NCBI RefSeq assembly: GCF_042643355.1
Contig: NZ_JBHRSS010000003.1
Coordinates: forward strand, 992,001-1,056,000
Source of the DNA: Salinisphaera aquimarina
Lineage (GTDB): Bacteria > Pseudomonadota > Gammaproteobacteria > Nevskiales > Salinisphaeraceae
Direction of reading: 5' to 3'
DNA: 64,000 nucleotides
In this document: piece after piece, positions 25,124-33,865 of the stretch
Numbering within the stretch: position 1 is the first letter of the stretch
Layout: the number at the start of each line of letters is the position of its first letter
Program-made: the position numbers and the translations under genes
The notes under the pieces: model-generated
The model's database searches: none
What the model was told of the DNA's origin: nothing
Seen by the model: the letters and a program-made list of their open reading frames with translations, nothing else

Positions 25124-25591
25124 GACGCAGGGCGACACTCCTGCGGTATGCTGGTGGTCTCATCCGACAATCCCGTGGGGCTGCAATATGGCCACCGCAA
25201 CCGTTGCCATGGGCTGTTTCCGGACGCCTGAGATATTATTTTGTGCCGCTGACGGCGGGACCCAAGCCACGGTGGGCCCTGTCAGTCGGCGTATGGATAA
25301 CCGGGCCCACGGTCAGGCGCGTCGGACCGATGCCGGTCAGGGGGAAGTCTTCCAGGCCGAGAGCGTGCGTACCGGCGTAACCACCGGACGCGATCCGCGG
25401 GCACAGACGATCGGAACCGCAATCACGCCGCTGAAGACGGCCGCTGCGGTATGCGCCTAGTGCCCGCCAGCGCCTGCTTCCGGCGTGACGCCGCCGCCCG
25501 GAACGCGGCCTTGCGGCTGTACGCCGTCTGCTGCGACCGCGATATCGGCCGATAACCTGGTCGCGGGCAAGACAATTGTGGGGATCATTCG
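25124..25591. other. Intergenic region without a recognised gene
   Basis: 468 bp between the exonuclease and patatin genes. An open frame from ATG 25189 to 25460 (90 codons) lacks recognisable similarity, a good ribosome-binding site or the codon bias of neighbouring genes, so I do not call it. No terminator or promoter is convincing. Confidence 0.4.
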
Positions 25592-27073
25592 ATGAACAGC
25601 GCCGTGCTGCGCCCGGCCGTGGGCGAGCATCCCGACGCCGAGCGCGACGAACGCGAGCGTTTGCAGCTGCAGCGCATGGAGCGCGCGCTGGTGCGCGCGT
25701 ATCTGGCTGCGCCCGCCACCATCACCGATCGCGACTATGAATGCCTGCGCTACGCGCTGGGCCTGGCTCGCCTGCATGTGTTTCGACCGGCGCAGGGCGT
25801 GGACGATGTCACCGTCGACGCGGCCCGTATCGCGCCGCTGCGCGCCTGGATGCTGGAGCATCTCTACGATCGGCTGCGCGGCTCGGCCACGGCCGAGGAA
25901 AAACTGGTGTACTGCGTGGACGCGGTGCCGGCCCTGCGTGCGCGCTGTATCGAGTTGCGGCGTCAGCTGCTGGTCGACCACAGCAACGATTTCGATGCCA
26001 CCGCACTGGATCGCGAGGCCGGCCGCCGCGCGCTCGTGATCGTCGCCGGCGGCGGTGGCGGCGCCGGTTATGTCTATGCCGGCGCGTTCGCGCGGCTCAT
26101 GGAAGACGGGCTGATACCCGATTACATCGTCGGCAACTCGATTGGCGCGATCCTGGGCCTGTTCCGCGCCCAGCGCCGCCACGGCGATGTAAACGAGTAC
26201 ACCGATTTCGCCCGCAAGCTCAAGAACGGCGATATCTTCAGCGCCGCGCGTCGCCGCCGTGAATTCTGTCTGCCCGGACTGCTGCATCTGCACCTGCGCG
26301 CCCTGCATCAGCGCATGTCCGTGGGCGACCTGCGCCGGCCACTGCGCCTCGACGAAATGGAGATACCACTGGATCTGGTGGTCGCTGGCATCCGGCGCCG
26401 TCCCTACGAGCGCATGGCCGCGGACAAGCACGGCGCGGCCCGGGCCGCCGATCGCTGGCTGCCGATGTGGATGCGGGTGGCCGCGCGTACCACCCGCCTG
26501 CTGCAATTCTTCAGCGCAGACCTGGTCGAGCCGATCGTGCTCGGGCGAGACAGCGACACGCGCCAGGTGCACGCGGTCGACGCCGCCGGTTTTTCGGCCG
26601 CCGTGCCCACCATCCTGCAGTACGAGCCGGGTCCCGGCGCGGGCGTGACCCGCGAGATATTCTCCGAGCTGATGGCCAGCCGCGAGCTGGCGGCGATCGT
26701 CGACGGCGGCGTCGCCGATAACGTGCCCGCGCGCGCGGCCTGGCGCGGGGTGGCGGCAGGCCGCGCTGCGAGCGCGACGCGTAACGCTTACTATCTGGCC
26801 TTCGACTGTTTCTTTCCGCGCTTCGATGCAAAGAATATGTGGCTGTGGCCGATCACTCAGACCGTGCAGCGCCAGATGCGCGTGAACCGCGTCTATGCCG
26901 ACACCATGGTGCGCTTCGACAAGACCCTGTCGCCGCTGAATATCGTGCCCAGCGGCGATGCCATCGATCTCGCGGTCGGCTGGGGCTATCAACAGATGGA
27001 TGGCCAGATCGCCGAGGTGCATGAAATGCAGCGCACGGTGTCGCTGAACCGACAGTCGGCAGCCACATCGTGA
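25592..27073 (+). CDS. Patatin-like phospholipase
   Basis: 493-aa lipid hydrolase with a patatin domain. The oxyanion-hole glycine loop (IVAGGGGGAGYVYAGAF), the nucleophile elbow GNSIG (Ser about residue 184) and the catalytic Asp motif VDGGVADNVPA (about residue 371) form the expected Ser-Asp dyad. The N-terminal 140 residues are a helical extension as in DUF3336-type patatins. No signal peptide, so probably cytoplasmic or peripheral. Its stop overlaps the GTG start of the next gene by four bases (GTGA), indicating translational coupling with a membrane protein, which suggests a role at the inner membrane. Confidence 0.88.
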   Translation: MNSAVLRPAVGEHPDAERDERERLQLQRMERALVRAYLAAPATITDRDYECLRYALGLARLHVFRPAQGVDDVTVDAARIAPLRAWMLEHLYDRLRGSATAEEKLVYCVDAVPALRARCIELRRQLLVDHSNDFDATALDREAGRRALVIVAGGGGGAGYVYAGAFARLMEDGLIPDYIVGNSIGAILGLFRAQRRHGDVNEYTDFARKLKNGDIFSAARRRREFCLPGLLHLHLRALHQRMSVGDLRRPLRLDEMEIPLDLVVAGIRRRPYERMAADKHGAARAADRWLPMWMRVAARTTRLLQFFSADLVEPIVLGRDSDTRQVHAVDAAGFSAAVPTILQYEPGPGAGVTREIFSELMASRELAAIVDGGVADNVPARAAWRGVAAGRAASATRNAYYLAFDCFFPRFDAKNMWLWPITQTVQRQMRVNRVYADTMVRFDKTLSPLNIVPSGDAIDLAVGWGYQQMDGQIAEVHEMQRTVSLNRQSAATS

Positions 27074-28110
27074 GTGCACACGACGAAGGCCCCGACGTCA
27101 CCAATCCGCTGGATGTGGTCGCCGGCGATCGTACCCTGAGCGAGCGCCTGTTTCTGTTGTGGGATCTGGGCATCATCGCGCTGGTATCGCTCAATCTGGC
27201 CTTGATCATCTTCGATGCGCTGTTCGCCGTGGGGCCGTTGTCCAATGCGTTTGCCGCGATCTGGCAGGGCGGGCACGACTGGTACGAAAGCCGTATCCAC
27301 GACAATTTCTTTGCCATCGATCTGGCGTTTGTCGCTATTTTCGTGGCCGACGTGCTCGCCGGCTGGACGCTCGCGATCGTGCAGAAACGCTATTACCGCT
27401 GGTTCTTCTATCCGTTCGCGCGCTGGTACGACGTGCTCGGCTGTGTCCCGGTGGCGGGTTTTCGTTTCCTGCGCGTACTGCGCGTGATCTCGATCGTCAT
27501 GCGCCTGCAACGGCTGGGCGTGATCGATATCCGCAACTGGGCGGTCTACAAGACCGCGATGGTCTATTACGACATCGTCGTCGAGGAGATCTCCGACCGG
27601 GTGGTGATCAAGGTACTGGCCGGTGCCCAGGAGGAACTGCAAAGCGGTGGCCAGGAACTCTCGCGCAAGGTCGTGCAGGACGTGCTCCAGCCGCGTCAGC
27701 AGCGCCTGGTCGCCTCTGCCAGCACTCATATCGAAAACGCCATCATCAGCGCCTACCAGGCCAATCGCGAGGAACTGCAGGGTTATGTCGCCAACGTGGT
27801 CAACCGGGGCGTGGACAACAACGCCGCGCTCAAGAACCTCGAGCGCGTGCCCATGCTCGGCAGCTTCGTGTCGCGGGCGCTGGACGACGCGATCAGTGAG
27901 ACCGTCAACAATGTGCTCGACGAAGCCGTGGCCGGCCTGTCGTCCTCCGATTTCGACAATCTGGTGCAGAACATCACCGACAGCGTGCTCTCGCGTCTGC
28001 TGGCCGACGATATCGGCCAGACCTCGGAAGTACGCGACGCGGTCGTCGAGATTCTCGAGCTGGTCAAGGAACAGGTCGCGGTGCAGCGCTGGCGCGGGCA
28101 TTTCGAGTAG
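27070..28110 (+). CDS. Membrane protein with voltage-sensor-like four-helix segment and no visible pore
   Basis: 346-aa protein. Hydrophobic segments at about 28-54 and 80-104 are followed by a short third segment with D121 and by FRFLRVLRVISIVMRLQRL (131-149), in which arginines 132, 135, 138, 145 and 148 lie on one helix face like the S4 helix of voltage-gated channels; D84 and D94 in the second segment could be countercharges. No selectivity-filter motif or fifth/sixth helix follows; instead about 190 residues of amphipathic helices rich in Val, Gln, Asn and Asp (170-346). It is translationally coupled to the patatin gene. The voltage-sensor reading is an inference from helix order and charge pattern; an ordinary membrane anchor remains possible. 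Confidence 0.55.
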   Translation: MSAHDEGPDVTNPLDVVAGDRTLSERLFLLWDLGIIALVSLNLALIIFDALFAVGPLSNAFAAIWQGGHDWYESRIHDNFFAIDLAFVAIFVADVLAGWTLAIVQKRYYRWFFYPFARWYDVLGCVPVAGFRFLRVLRVISIVMRLQRLGVIDIRNWAVYKTAMVYYDIVVEEISDRVVIKVLAGAQEELQSGGQELSRKVVQDVLQPRQQRLVASASTHIENAIISAYQANREELQGYVANVVNRGVDNNAALKNLERVPMLGSFVSRALDDAISETVNNVLDEAVAGLSSSDFDNLVQNITDSVLSRLLADDIGQTSEVRDAVVEILELVKEQVAVQRWRGHFE

Positions 28111-28142
28111 GCTGAGGGTCGGGCCCGGACGAGGTATCGGTC

Positions 28143-29252
28143 ATGACTTGCCAACCACGTACTCGTAGAGACCGTATTGCGCTCTGGCTGCTGCTGGCGC
28201 TGAGCCTGGTTGTCGTCGCGGCCTGCGACTGGTCGTCGGAACTGGGCATCGGCAACGACGATGACGACAGCAAGGACGTCACCGCGCCGGTCGAGGATAC
28301 CGATATCGCTGGTCTGTCCGTGGCCGTGTCCAGCAGCGATTTCGACACCACGCTGTCGACGCTCCGGCAGGACGTCGCGTCCGTGTATCGCGCCGATTAC
28401 GCGCAGCTGATCGATCATCGGAATAACGCCGACAGCGGGAATCTGACCCTGCGTCCGACCACCGTGGTCTATTTCGACGACCCCAACCGTTCGGCGGCCC
28501 TGATCGCCGCCGACGCGCGCGTGGCGCTGGATCTTCCGGCCAGGATTCTGGTCTATCGCGATAGCGACAACGCCGTCGGCGTGGCCTATACCAACGTCGA
28601 TTATCTGGACGCCCGCTACGCGCTCGACGATGCCGAGAACGATACCCTCGATGGCCTCGAAGACGATATGCGCACCCTGGCCGAAAGCGCGGCCGGCGAC
28701 GATATCCGGCGCGAGGGCAGTGCCGCGAAGGTGAGCGACGGCGAGGGTATCGAAACCGTCGACAGCGACAACGACTTCAACACCACCGTGAACAATCTAG
28801 CCACTGCCATCAATGCGCGCGACAACCTCGGTGCGCCCGTGATCATCGATGAGGCCACGCGCGCCGTGCAGGTCGGCCGGGCTATCAACCCCAGCACGCT
28901 GTTCTTGTTCGGCAACCCGACGGTCGGCACACGCTTGATGCAATCGAGCCAGACCGCCGGCGTCGATCTGCCGCAGAAGATGCTGGTCAGCCAGGACGAC
29001 GACGGCGACGTGCATATCTACTACAACGATCCGGGCTATATCGCCGATCGCCATAACATCGGCGATCGGGACGACGAAATCGAGGCGATCGCCGATCTGC
29101 TCGATGACCTGGCCGACGAAGCGTCGGGCTCGGGCACCAACCGTGGCACCGGCGCCGGAACGGTCACGACGCCGGGCACGGGTGGTACGTCGCCCACCAG
29201 TCCGGGGATCGGCAGCGGGTCCAACGTCAGCTCCGGCATCGGCACACCGTAG
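28143..29252 (+). CDS. Lipoprotein with two DUF302 domains
   Basis: 369-aa predicted lipoprotein: signal segment IALWLLLALSLVVVAACDW with a lipobox (VAAC). Two tandem DUF302 domains are visible, about 55-160 (LTLRPTTVVYFDDPN... LDLPARILVYRD) and about 205-305 (NPSTLFLFGNPTVGTRLMQSSQ... LPQKMLVSQD), then a Gly/Thr/Ser/Pro tail (about 325-369). DUF302 function is unknown, though the fold is frequent in extracytoplasmic proteins. 32 bp behind the membrane-protein gene, so probably the third gene of the patatin operon. Confidence 0.8.
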   Translation: MTCQPRTRRDRIALWLLLALSLVVVAACDWSSELGIGNDDDDSKDVTAPVEDTDIAGLSVAVSSSDFDTTLSTLRQDVASVYRADYAQLIDHRNNADSGNLTLRPTTVVYFDDPNRSAALIAADARVALDLPARILVYRDSDNAVGVAYTNVDYLDARYALDDAENDTLDGLEDDMRTLAESAAGDDIRREGSAAKVSDGEGIETVDSDNDFNTTVNNLATAINARDNLGAPVIIDEATRAVQVGRAINPSTLFLFGNPTVGTRLMQSSQTAGVDLPQKMLVSQDDDGDVHIYYNDPGYIADRHNIGDRDDEIEAIADLLDDLADEASGSGTNRGTGAGTVTTPGTGGTSPTSPGIGSGSNVSSGIGTP

Positions 29253-29291
29253 CCGAGCCCGGATGACGCTGGCGCGCTGCGCCTCGATCAG

Positions 29292-30275
29292 CTACCAGCG
29301 CACCGCCACCCCGCGCACGTCCACGTGCACGAACGGGCCGTGGAACCGGTTGCCGGGATAGGCGCTGAGGCCGCCGGCAAGCTCGGGCGCCTGCGCGGTG
29401 AGTGTTTCCACCAGATCGGCGAGCCAGCCGGCGTCGGCGGCCGTGATCGAACCGTCGGCGTCGAGATCGTCCATCTCGCCGTCGGCATCGGCGTCGACGA
29501 AGATATCGGCGGCGCTGCCGAACAGATGCTGGCTGTAGACCGTGGTATTGCCGATATCCGCGTTGTACCAGGGCGTGCGATAACCGCTCATCACCACCAG
29601 CCCGTTGCCATCGATGCCGGCGTTGATCAGGGCCGTGCGTATCATTTCCAGCTTCGCGATAAGGCGCGGGCGGATCAACACATATTTGGGCCAGTATTGT
29701 GGCTGTTGATGGCACAGAAAATCGCCGAGCGTGAAATGCGGCGAGACATGCACGCCCGTGGTGCCGGCGGTGACCTCGACCAGTCCGCGCGGCGGCGCGC
29801 TGCGCGGGTCCCTGGCGCGTGCCGTTGGTTGGTAGCGGCCGATATCGTAGCCGTTGAGTTGGCGCGCGGCCGGGTCGAACGGCGTCTTGACGAATACGTT
29901 CAGCCGCATCTGGCCGCCGGTGGCCCGATTGCGCAGCGTGATCGGGTACAGGCCGGGCTGCCGCGGCGCGCGCCAGCGCCAGCTGTGGTCGTTGTCGCGC
30001 CGGGCCGCGCCGAAGCCGTTGACGTCGAGCGTGAGGTCGGCGCCGGCGGGTATCTCCCGAGCCACGACGGACAGCGTTTCGCCGGGCATCGCGAATACGC
30101 CGGCGACGTCGCCGGCGAGGCGTCGGTCCTGGATGCGTGCGCTGAACTGCGGCGCGGCCCCGAAAGGATCGCCGTCCAGTGCCTGCGTCATCGTCAATCG
30201 CTGGGCATCGGCGCCGCCGGCGAGCAGCCCGAGGACCGCTCCGACCAACAGCCGATAGCCGCGCAGACGAATCAA
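29292..30275 (-). CDS. M15-type peptidase (YcbK/D-Ala-D-Ala carboxypeptidase-like) with EF-hand-like loops
   Basis: 327-aa exported zinc peptidase-like protein acting on peptidoglycan. A signal peptide (ending GGADA) and a beta domain come first; the M15 core includes FTLGDFLCHQQPQYWPKY, SGYRTPWYNADIGNTT, SQHLFGSAADIFVD (zinc His and Asp) and the terminal FVHVDVRG (zinc His). Between them are two acidic loops, DADADGEMDDLD and DLDADGSITAAD, the second matching the calcium loop pattern DxDxDGxIxxxD. The start overlaps the end of the upstream L,D-transpeptidase gene by four bases, the same pair as ycbB-ycbK in E. coli. Confidence 0.85.
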   Translation of the reverse strand: MIRLRGYRLLVGAVLGLLAGGADAQRLTMTQALDGDPFGAAPQFSARIQDRRLAGDVAGVFAMPGETLSVVAREIPAGADLTLDVNGFGAARRDNDHSWRWRAPRQPGLYPITLRNRATGGQMRLNVFVKTPFDPAARQLNGYDIGRYQPTARARDPRSAPPRGLVEVTAGTTGVHVSPHFTLGDFLCHQQPQYWPKYVLIRPRLIAKLEMIRTALINAGIDGNGLVVMSGYRTPWYNADIGNTTVYSQHLFGSAADIFVDADADGEMDDLDADGSITAADAGWLADLVETLTAQAPELAGGLSAYPGNRFHGPFVHVDVRGVAVRW

Positions 30276-32029
30276 CCAGCCTCCGGCTGCGTCGCAAAGT
30301 GGTTATGCGCGCGCTGCATGGCTTTCTCCAACTGCGGGTCGTGATTGTAGAGATCGTTTCTGAACTGCACGCCGCCGTCGTTGACGAACGCGGTCCAGTA
30401 GATCAGATAGACCGGCAGCGGTTCGGCCAGGCTCACATACTCGCGCCCGCCTTCGTGCAGCGCCTTGTCGATACGCTCGGCGTCCCAGTCGGGCTTGCCC
30501 TGCAGCACGAATTCGGCAAGCTCGGCCGGAAACTGCACGCGCACGCAGCCGTGGCTGAAGTCACGTTCGGTGCGCGAGAACAGCCGCTCCGATGGGCTGT
30601 CGTGCAGATAGACCGAAAACTCGTTCGGGAACATGAACTTGATCAGACCGAGCGCGTTGTGTGGCCCGGCGGCCTGGCGCATATGCAGGTGTCCGGCCTC
30701 GACCGCGTCGAGGTTTTCCGGCGTCGCCGGCAACGGTTTCGCATTGGGGCCGAACACCTTGACGATCTGGTACTGGCGGCGCGCCAGATAGCCCGCGTCG
30801 CGGCGTGCCTTGGGCAGGATCTCGTCCACGGCAATGCCGTGCGGGATATTCCAGTAGGGCCGGAAGATCACATAACGCATGCGATCCGAGAACACCGGCG
30901 TGGCGCGGTCGTCATAGGACTTGCCCACGACCACGTTCATCTGCAGCACCGTGCGGCCGTGATCGAAGGCGCGCAGACGGTATTCGGGGATGTTGACCAT
31001 CACATAGCGATCGCCCAGATCGCCGGGCAGCCAGCGCCAGCGCTCCAGGTTGAGCTCGATCTGATGCACGCGCGTGGCGGCGGGCACATTGAGCGCGGCG
31101 AGGGTGCTCTTGCCGACGGCGCCGTCGGTGGCCAGGCCATGACGGGCCTGGAATTGGCGCACGGATGCGGCCAGCCGCCGGTCGTAGCGGGTCGATGCGA
31201 GATCGACGCCGTCATCCCGATCCAGGCGCTGCAGGGCATGGACGCCGTCGTCCAGGCTTTCGCCGGTGGCCGCACCCAGCGGCAGATCGCCGGTGATATG
31301 CAGACGCCGGCGCAAGGCGGGCACGCGCCGATCCCGCATGCCGACTTTCAGCAGCGGGCCGTCGGCGACACTGGGCCAGCCGCCGTTGGCGGCGATGGCG
31401 CGATAGTCGGCCAGTGCCTTGACCAGCAGTGCATAGCCGGCATGTGGCGGGCGCAGTTCACCCAGCGCGTCATCGACGTTGCCGGCATCCGTGGCGCGGG
31501 CCAGGGCACCGGCATAGTCGCCGGCTGGCAGCTCCTGATACCAGCGCGGACGGATATTGCGGCTGTCGTCGACACGGCCGCGATGCAGGTCGATGGCATA
31601 GGCCACGAACGCGGTGCTCAGGCGCACGTCCAGCCGTGCCAGTGCCGCCGGTGCCAGCGAGGCGTTCATGTCGTCGAGTGTCTCGACGCGCCGGGCCAGA
31701 TCCTCGTACCCGTAGTCGGCAACGGTCAGGCCCTGCCGGTCGGCGCGTGACAGCGCGTCCAGCAGCGATTTGATTGCCGGGCGCGCGCTGTCGTCGTGAT
31801 CGAACCAGGCCGGCTGGTTGTCATGGCTGGCGTAGAAGTCCGTCACCGCGCTGCCGACGGTCGTGGCCGGCAGGGTCTGCAGCTGGTCGGCGATCGCGAT
31901 CGCGCGCTGATCCACCGGCGGCGGCGTGGGGCTGGCGGTGATCTCGGGCGCGCGCGTGGGCTGGCTGCTGCATGCGGCAGCCAGCAGCACCACGGTGATG
32001 CAGGCCACCCGGTAGACGGGGTTTTTCAC
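30272..32029 (-). CDS. L,D-transpeptidase of the YcbB/LdtD type
   Basis: 585-aa murein L,D-transpeptidase forming 3-3 crosslinks. The N terminus is a lipoprotein-type signal (ACITVVLLAAACSSQ), a feature not found in E. coli YcbB. A peptidoglycan-binding repeat (about 255-330, ASVRQFQARHGLATDGAVGKSTLAAL) precedes the catalytic YkuD domain, with the conserved His in SVYLHDSPSERLFSR and the catalytic Cys in SHGCVRVQ. Length is close to YcbB. Its stop overlaps the M15 peptidase start (ATGA), so the two wall enzymes are co-translated. Unlike the enzyme at 2322, the motif is fully canonical. Confidence 0.92.
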   Translation of the reverse strand: MKNPVYRVACITVVLLAAACSSQPTRAPEITASPTPPPVDQRAIAIADQLQTLPATTVGSAVTDFYASHDNQPAWFDHDDSARPAIKSLLDALSRADRQGLTVADYGYEDLARRVETLDDMNASLAPAALARLDVRLSTAFVAYAIDLHRGRVDDSRNIRPRWYQELPAGDYAGALARATDAGNVDDALGELRPPHAGYALLVKALADYRAIAANGGWPSVADGPLLKVGMRDRRVPALRRRLHITGDLPLGAATGESLDDGVHALQRLDRDDGVDLASTRYDRRLAASVRQFQARHGLATDGAVGKSTLAALNVPAATRVHQIELNLERWRWLPGDLGDRYVMVNIPEYRLRAFDHGRTVLQMNVVVGKSYDDRATPVFSDRMRYVIFRPYWNIPHGIAVDEILPKARRDAGYLARRQYQIVKVFGPNAKPLPATPENLDAVEAGHLHMRQAAGPHNALGLIKFMFPNEFSVYLHDSPSERLFSRTERDFSHGCVRVQFPAELAEFVLQGKPDWDAERIDKALHEGGREYVSLAEPLPVYLIYWTAFVNDGGVQFRNDLYNHDPQLEKAMQRAHNHFATQPEAG

Positions 32030-32116
32030 GGGACGACGACGGTTGCGGAACAGCTGATATGCATGCTAACCGATTGTGCACGATCCGAATAACGCCGGCC
32101 GTGTCGCCATGCCCCG

Positions 32117-32704
32117 TCAGCGCGTGTTTTCGATCTCCACCATCGGCCGGATACGCCGCAGCCGTTCGAGCGGGTCGTTGGTCGCCAGCAGATCGTGCTT
32201 GGTGGCGGCATCGAAGGGCAGCAGTTCGGTCAGACGCGCCGACAGCCAGCTGGCCGAGTCGTAGGCTGTGCCCTTGGTTTCATAGGGCAGGCCCACTTCC
32301 TCGATCAGCGCGGCCGCAATCTGCTTGAGCTGCGAGAATTCGATCGGGCAGGCGCTGTCGGCCTCCTCGGTGATGAACGAGATCTCGCCCCACCACAGGC
32401 CGTTGTCGGCCTGGCGGGTGGAGACCACCTCGAAGCGGCGCTTGCCTTCCACGGTGATGCCCAGCTGGCCGTCGTCGAGCCGGTCGAAATCGATGATGTC
32501 GACGAGCGTACCCACCGCGCGCGGCGCGCTGAACTCATTCTTGTCCGCAGCCGGATGGGCCGCGCACACGCCAAAGCCGGTCTGGCCCTTCATGCACATG
32601 GCGACCATGTCCAGATAGCGTGGCTCGAATATCCGCAGCGGCATGATGCCGCCGGGGAAAACCACGGTGGACAGGGGAAACAGCGCGAAATCGGGATGAT
32701 CCAT
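32117..32704 (-). CDS. Lon N-terminal-domain protein (LON substrate-binding domain, PF02190)
   Basis: 195-aa stand-alone Lon substrate-recognition domain without ATPase or protease parts. The signature FALFPLSTVVFPGGIMPLRIFEPRYLDMVAMCMKG is at the N terminus, with a helical end LPFDAATKHDLLATNDPLERLRRI. The ATG at 32704 starts just ahead of that motif. Such proteins are common in proteobacteria and of uncertain role, perhaps in protein quality control. Divergent from the thioesterase genes with a 155-bp spacer. Confidence 0.87.
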   Translation of the reverse strand: MDHPDFALFPLSTVVFPGGIMPLRIFEPRYLDMVAMCMKGQTGFGVCAAHPAADKNEFSAPRAVGTLVDIIDFDRLDDGQLGITVEGKRRFEVVSTRQADNGLWWGEISFITEEADSACPIEFSQLKQIAAALIEEVGLPYETKGTAYDSASWLSARLTELLPFDAATKHDLLATNDPLERLRRIRPMVEIENTR

Positions 32705-32859
32705 AGAAAGCGATGGGCTGGGAAATACCGGCCGCGCGTGGCGCACGGCAACTCGACATAATAGAGGCGGTCGAGCCCCCTCATCTTACCCGCTCGCCCG
32801 ATGGCGCGCCGGATCACGCGCGTGGACAGGCCCGCAGCCAGCGTCTATCGTCGCCCGCC

Positions 32860-33333
32860 ATGAACAGCTCGCAGACCGCCGAACTCCTCGACAAGCGCGA
32901 TCCGGCCGTGCGCGCGCAGATTGCGCGACGTTTCAACGAACAGATTCCGCATAATCAGGCGCTGGGACTGACAGTAGTTGACGTCAGCGGCGAACGCATC
33001 GTCACCGCGCTCGCCTATCGCCCCGAGTTCCTCGGCGATCCGATCGCGCGCCTGTGGCATACCGCCGTGGGCACCACGGCCGCCGACAGCAGCTGCGGGC
33101 TGGCCGTGTTTCTGGCACTGCCGGGCCTGGAGTCGATCGCGACCCTCGATCTGCGCATGGATTACCTGCGCCCGGCAGTGGCCGATCAGACGCTCACCGT
33201 CGAGGCCGAGTGTTACCACGTGACCCGTTGCGTGGCGTTCGTGCGCGCGACCCTGCATCAGGGCGATCGCGAGCGCCCGACGGCTTTGTGCACGGCCGCG
33301 TTCATGCGCACCGGTCAGGCGGTGATGGCATGA
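32860..33333 (+). CDS. PaaI-type hotdog thioesterase, variant active site
   Basis: 157-aa hotdog-fold protein. The core is ALGLTVVDVSGERIVTALAYRPEFLGDP and the later strands VEAECYHVTRCVAFVRATLHQGDRE match PaaI-like acyl-CoA thioesterases. Where the family normally has HGG before the long helix, this one reads RLWHTAVGTTAADSSCGLA, so catalytic capacity is doubtful. Stop overlaps the next start (ATGA), and the next gene also encodes a hotdog protein with an intact HGG, so the two may form a hetero-oligomer; that is inference. Confidence 0.8.
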   Translation: MNSSQTAELLDKRDPAVRAQIARRFNEQIPHNQALGLTVVDVSGERIVTALAYRPEFLGDPIARLWHTAVGTTAADSSCGLAVFLALPGLESIATLDLRMDYLRPAVADQTLTVEAECYHVTRCVAFVRATLHQGDRERPTALCTAAFMRTGQAVMA

Positions 33334-33794
33334 ACGCCAGTGCCGAGCAACTGCAGGCCGCGCTGCAGGCCCGCGATTTCGCCGCCGTGGCCGGCGCGAT
33401 TCCCTATGCCGTGTTCTTGGGGCTGGCGGTCGAAGACGACCGTAACGGCGACGGGCGTATCTATCGCATGCCGTTTCGCGAGGCCCTCGTCGGCAACGTG
33501 CGCCTGCAGGCGCTGCACGGCGGCACCGTCGCCGGGCTGCTGGAAGTGTCCATGCAGCTTGATGTGCTGATCGCCGAATCGCAGCTGCGCCTGCCCTATC
33601 CGGTGGATTTCTCGATCGACTACTGGCGCTCCGCGCAGGCGCGCGATTGCCTGTGCCGTTGTCGTCTGATTCGCTCCGGGCGCCGCATCGCGCAGGTGCA
33701 GGCCGAGTGCTGGCAGGACGACCCGGACAAGCCGGTGGCCTTCGCCCGGGCCGACTTCCTGCTGCGCGCCGCCGACTCCGGGGAGGCCGACTGA
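33330..33794 (+). CDS. PaaI-type hotdog thioesterase
   Basis: 154-aa hotdog protein with canonical active-site features: FREALVGNVRLQALHGGTVAGLLEVSMQLDVL, where HGG and the helix Glu are in family positions. Predicted to hydrolyse short or aromatic acyl-CoA esters. Translation is coupled to the preceding variant gene, and tesB follows after 71 bp, giving three hotdog thioesterases in a row. Confidence 0.83.
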   Translation: MNASAEQLQAALQARDFAAVAGAIPYAVFLGLAVEDDRNGDGRIYRMPFREALVGNVRLQALHGGTVAGLLEVSMQLDVLIAESQLRLPYPVDFSIDYWRSAQARDCLCRCRLIRSGRRIAQVQAECWQDDPDKPVAFARADFLLRAADSGEAD

Positions 33795-33865
33795 GCCGGC
33801 GCCGGGCCGATTGGCGTAATCCTTTAGACTGATGCTTTTGCATCTGCAAGCGGGGGATATCAACT

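Noticed and set aside
25189..25460. 90-codon frame in the exonuclease-patatin spacer
   Set aside because: No similarity, no ribosome-binding site and no codon bias; left as intergenic.
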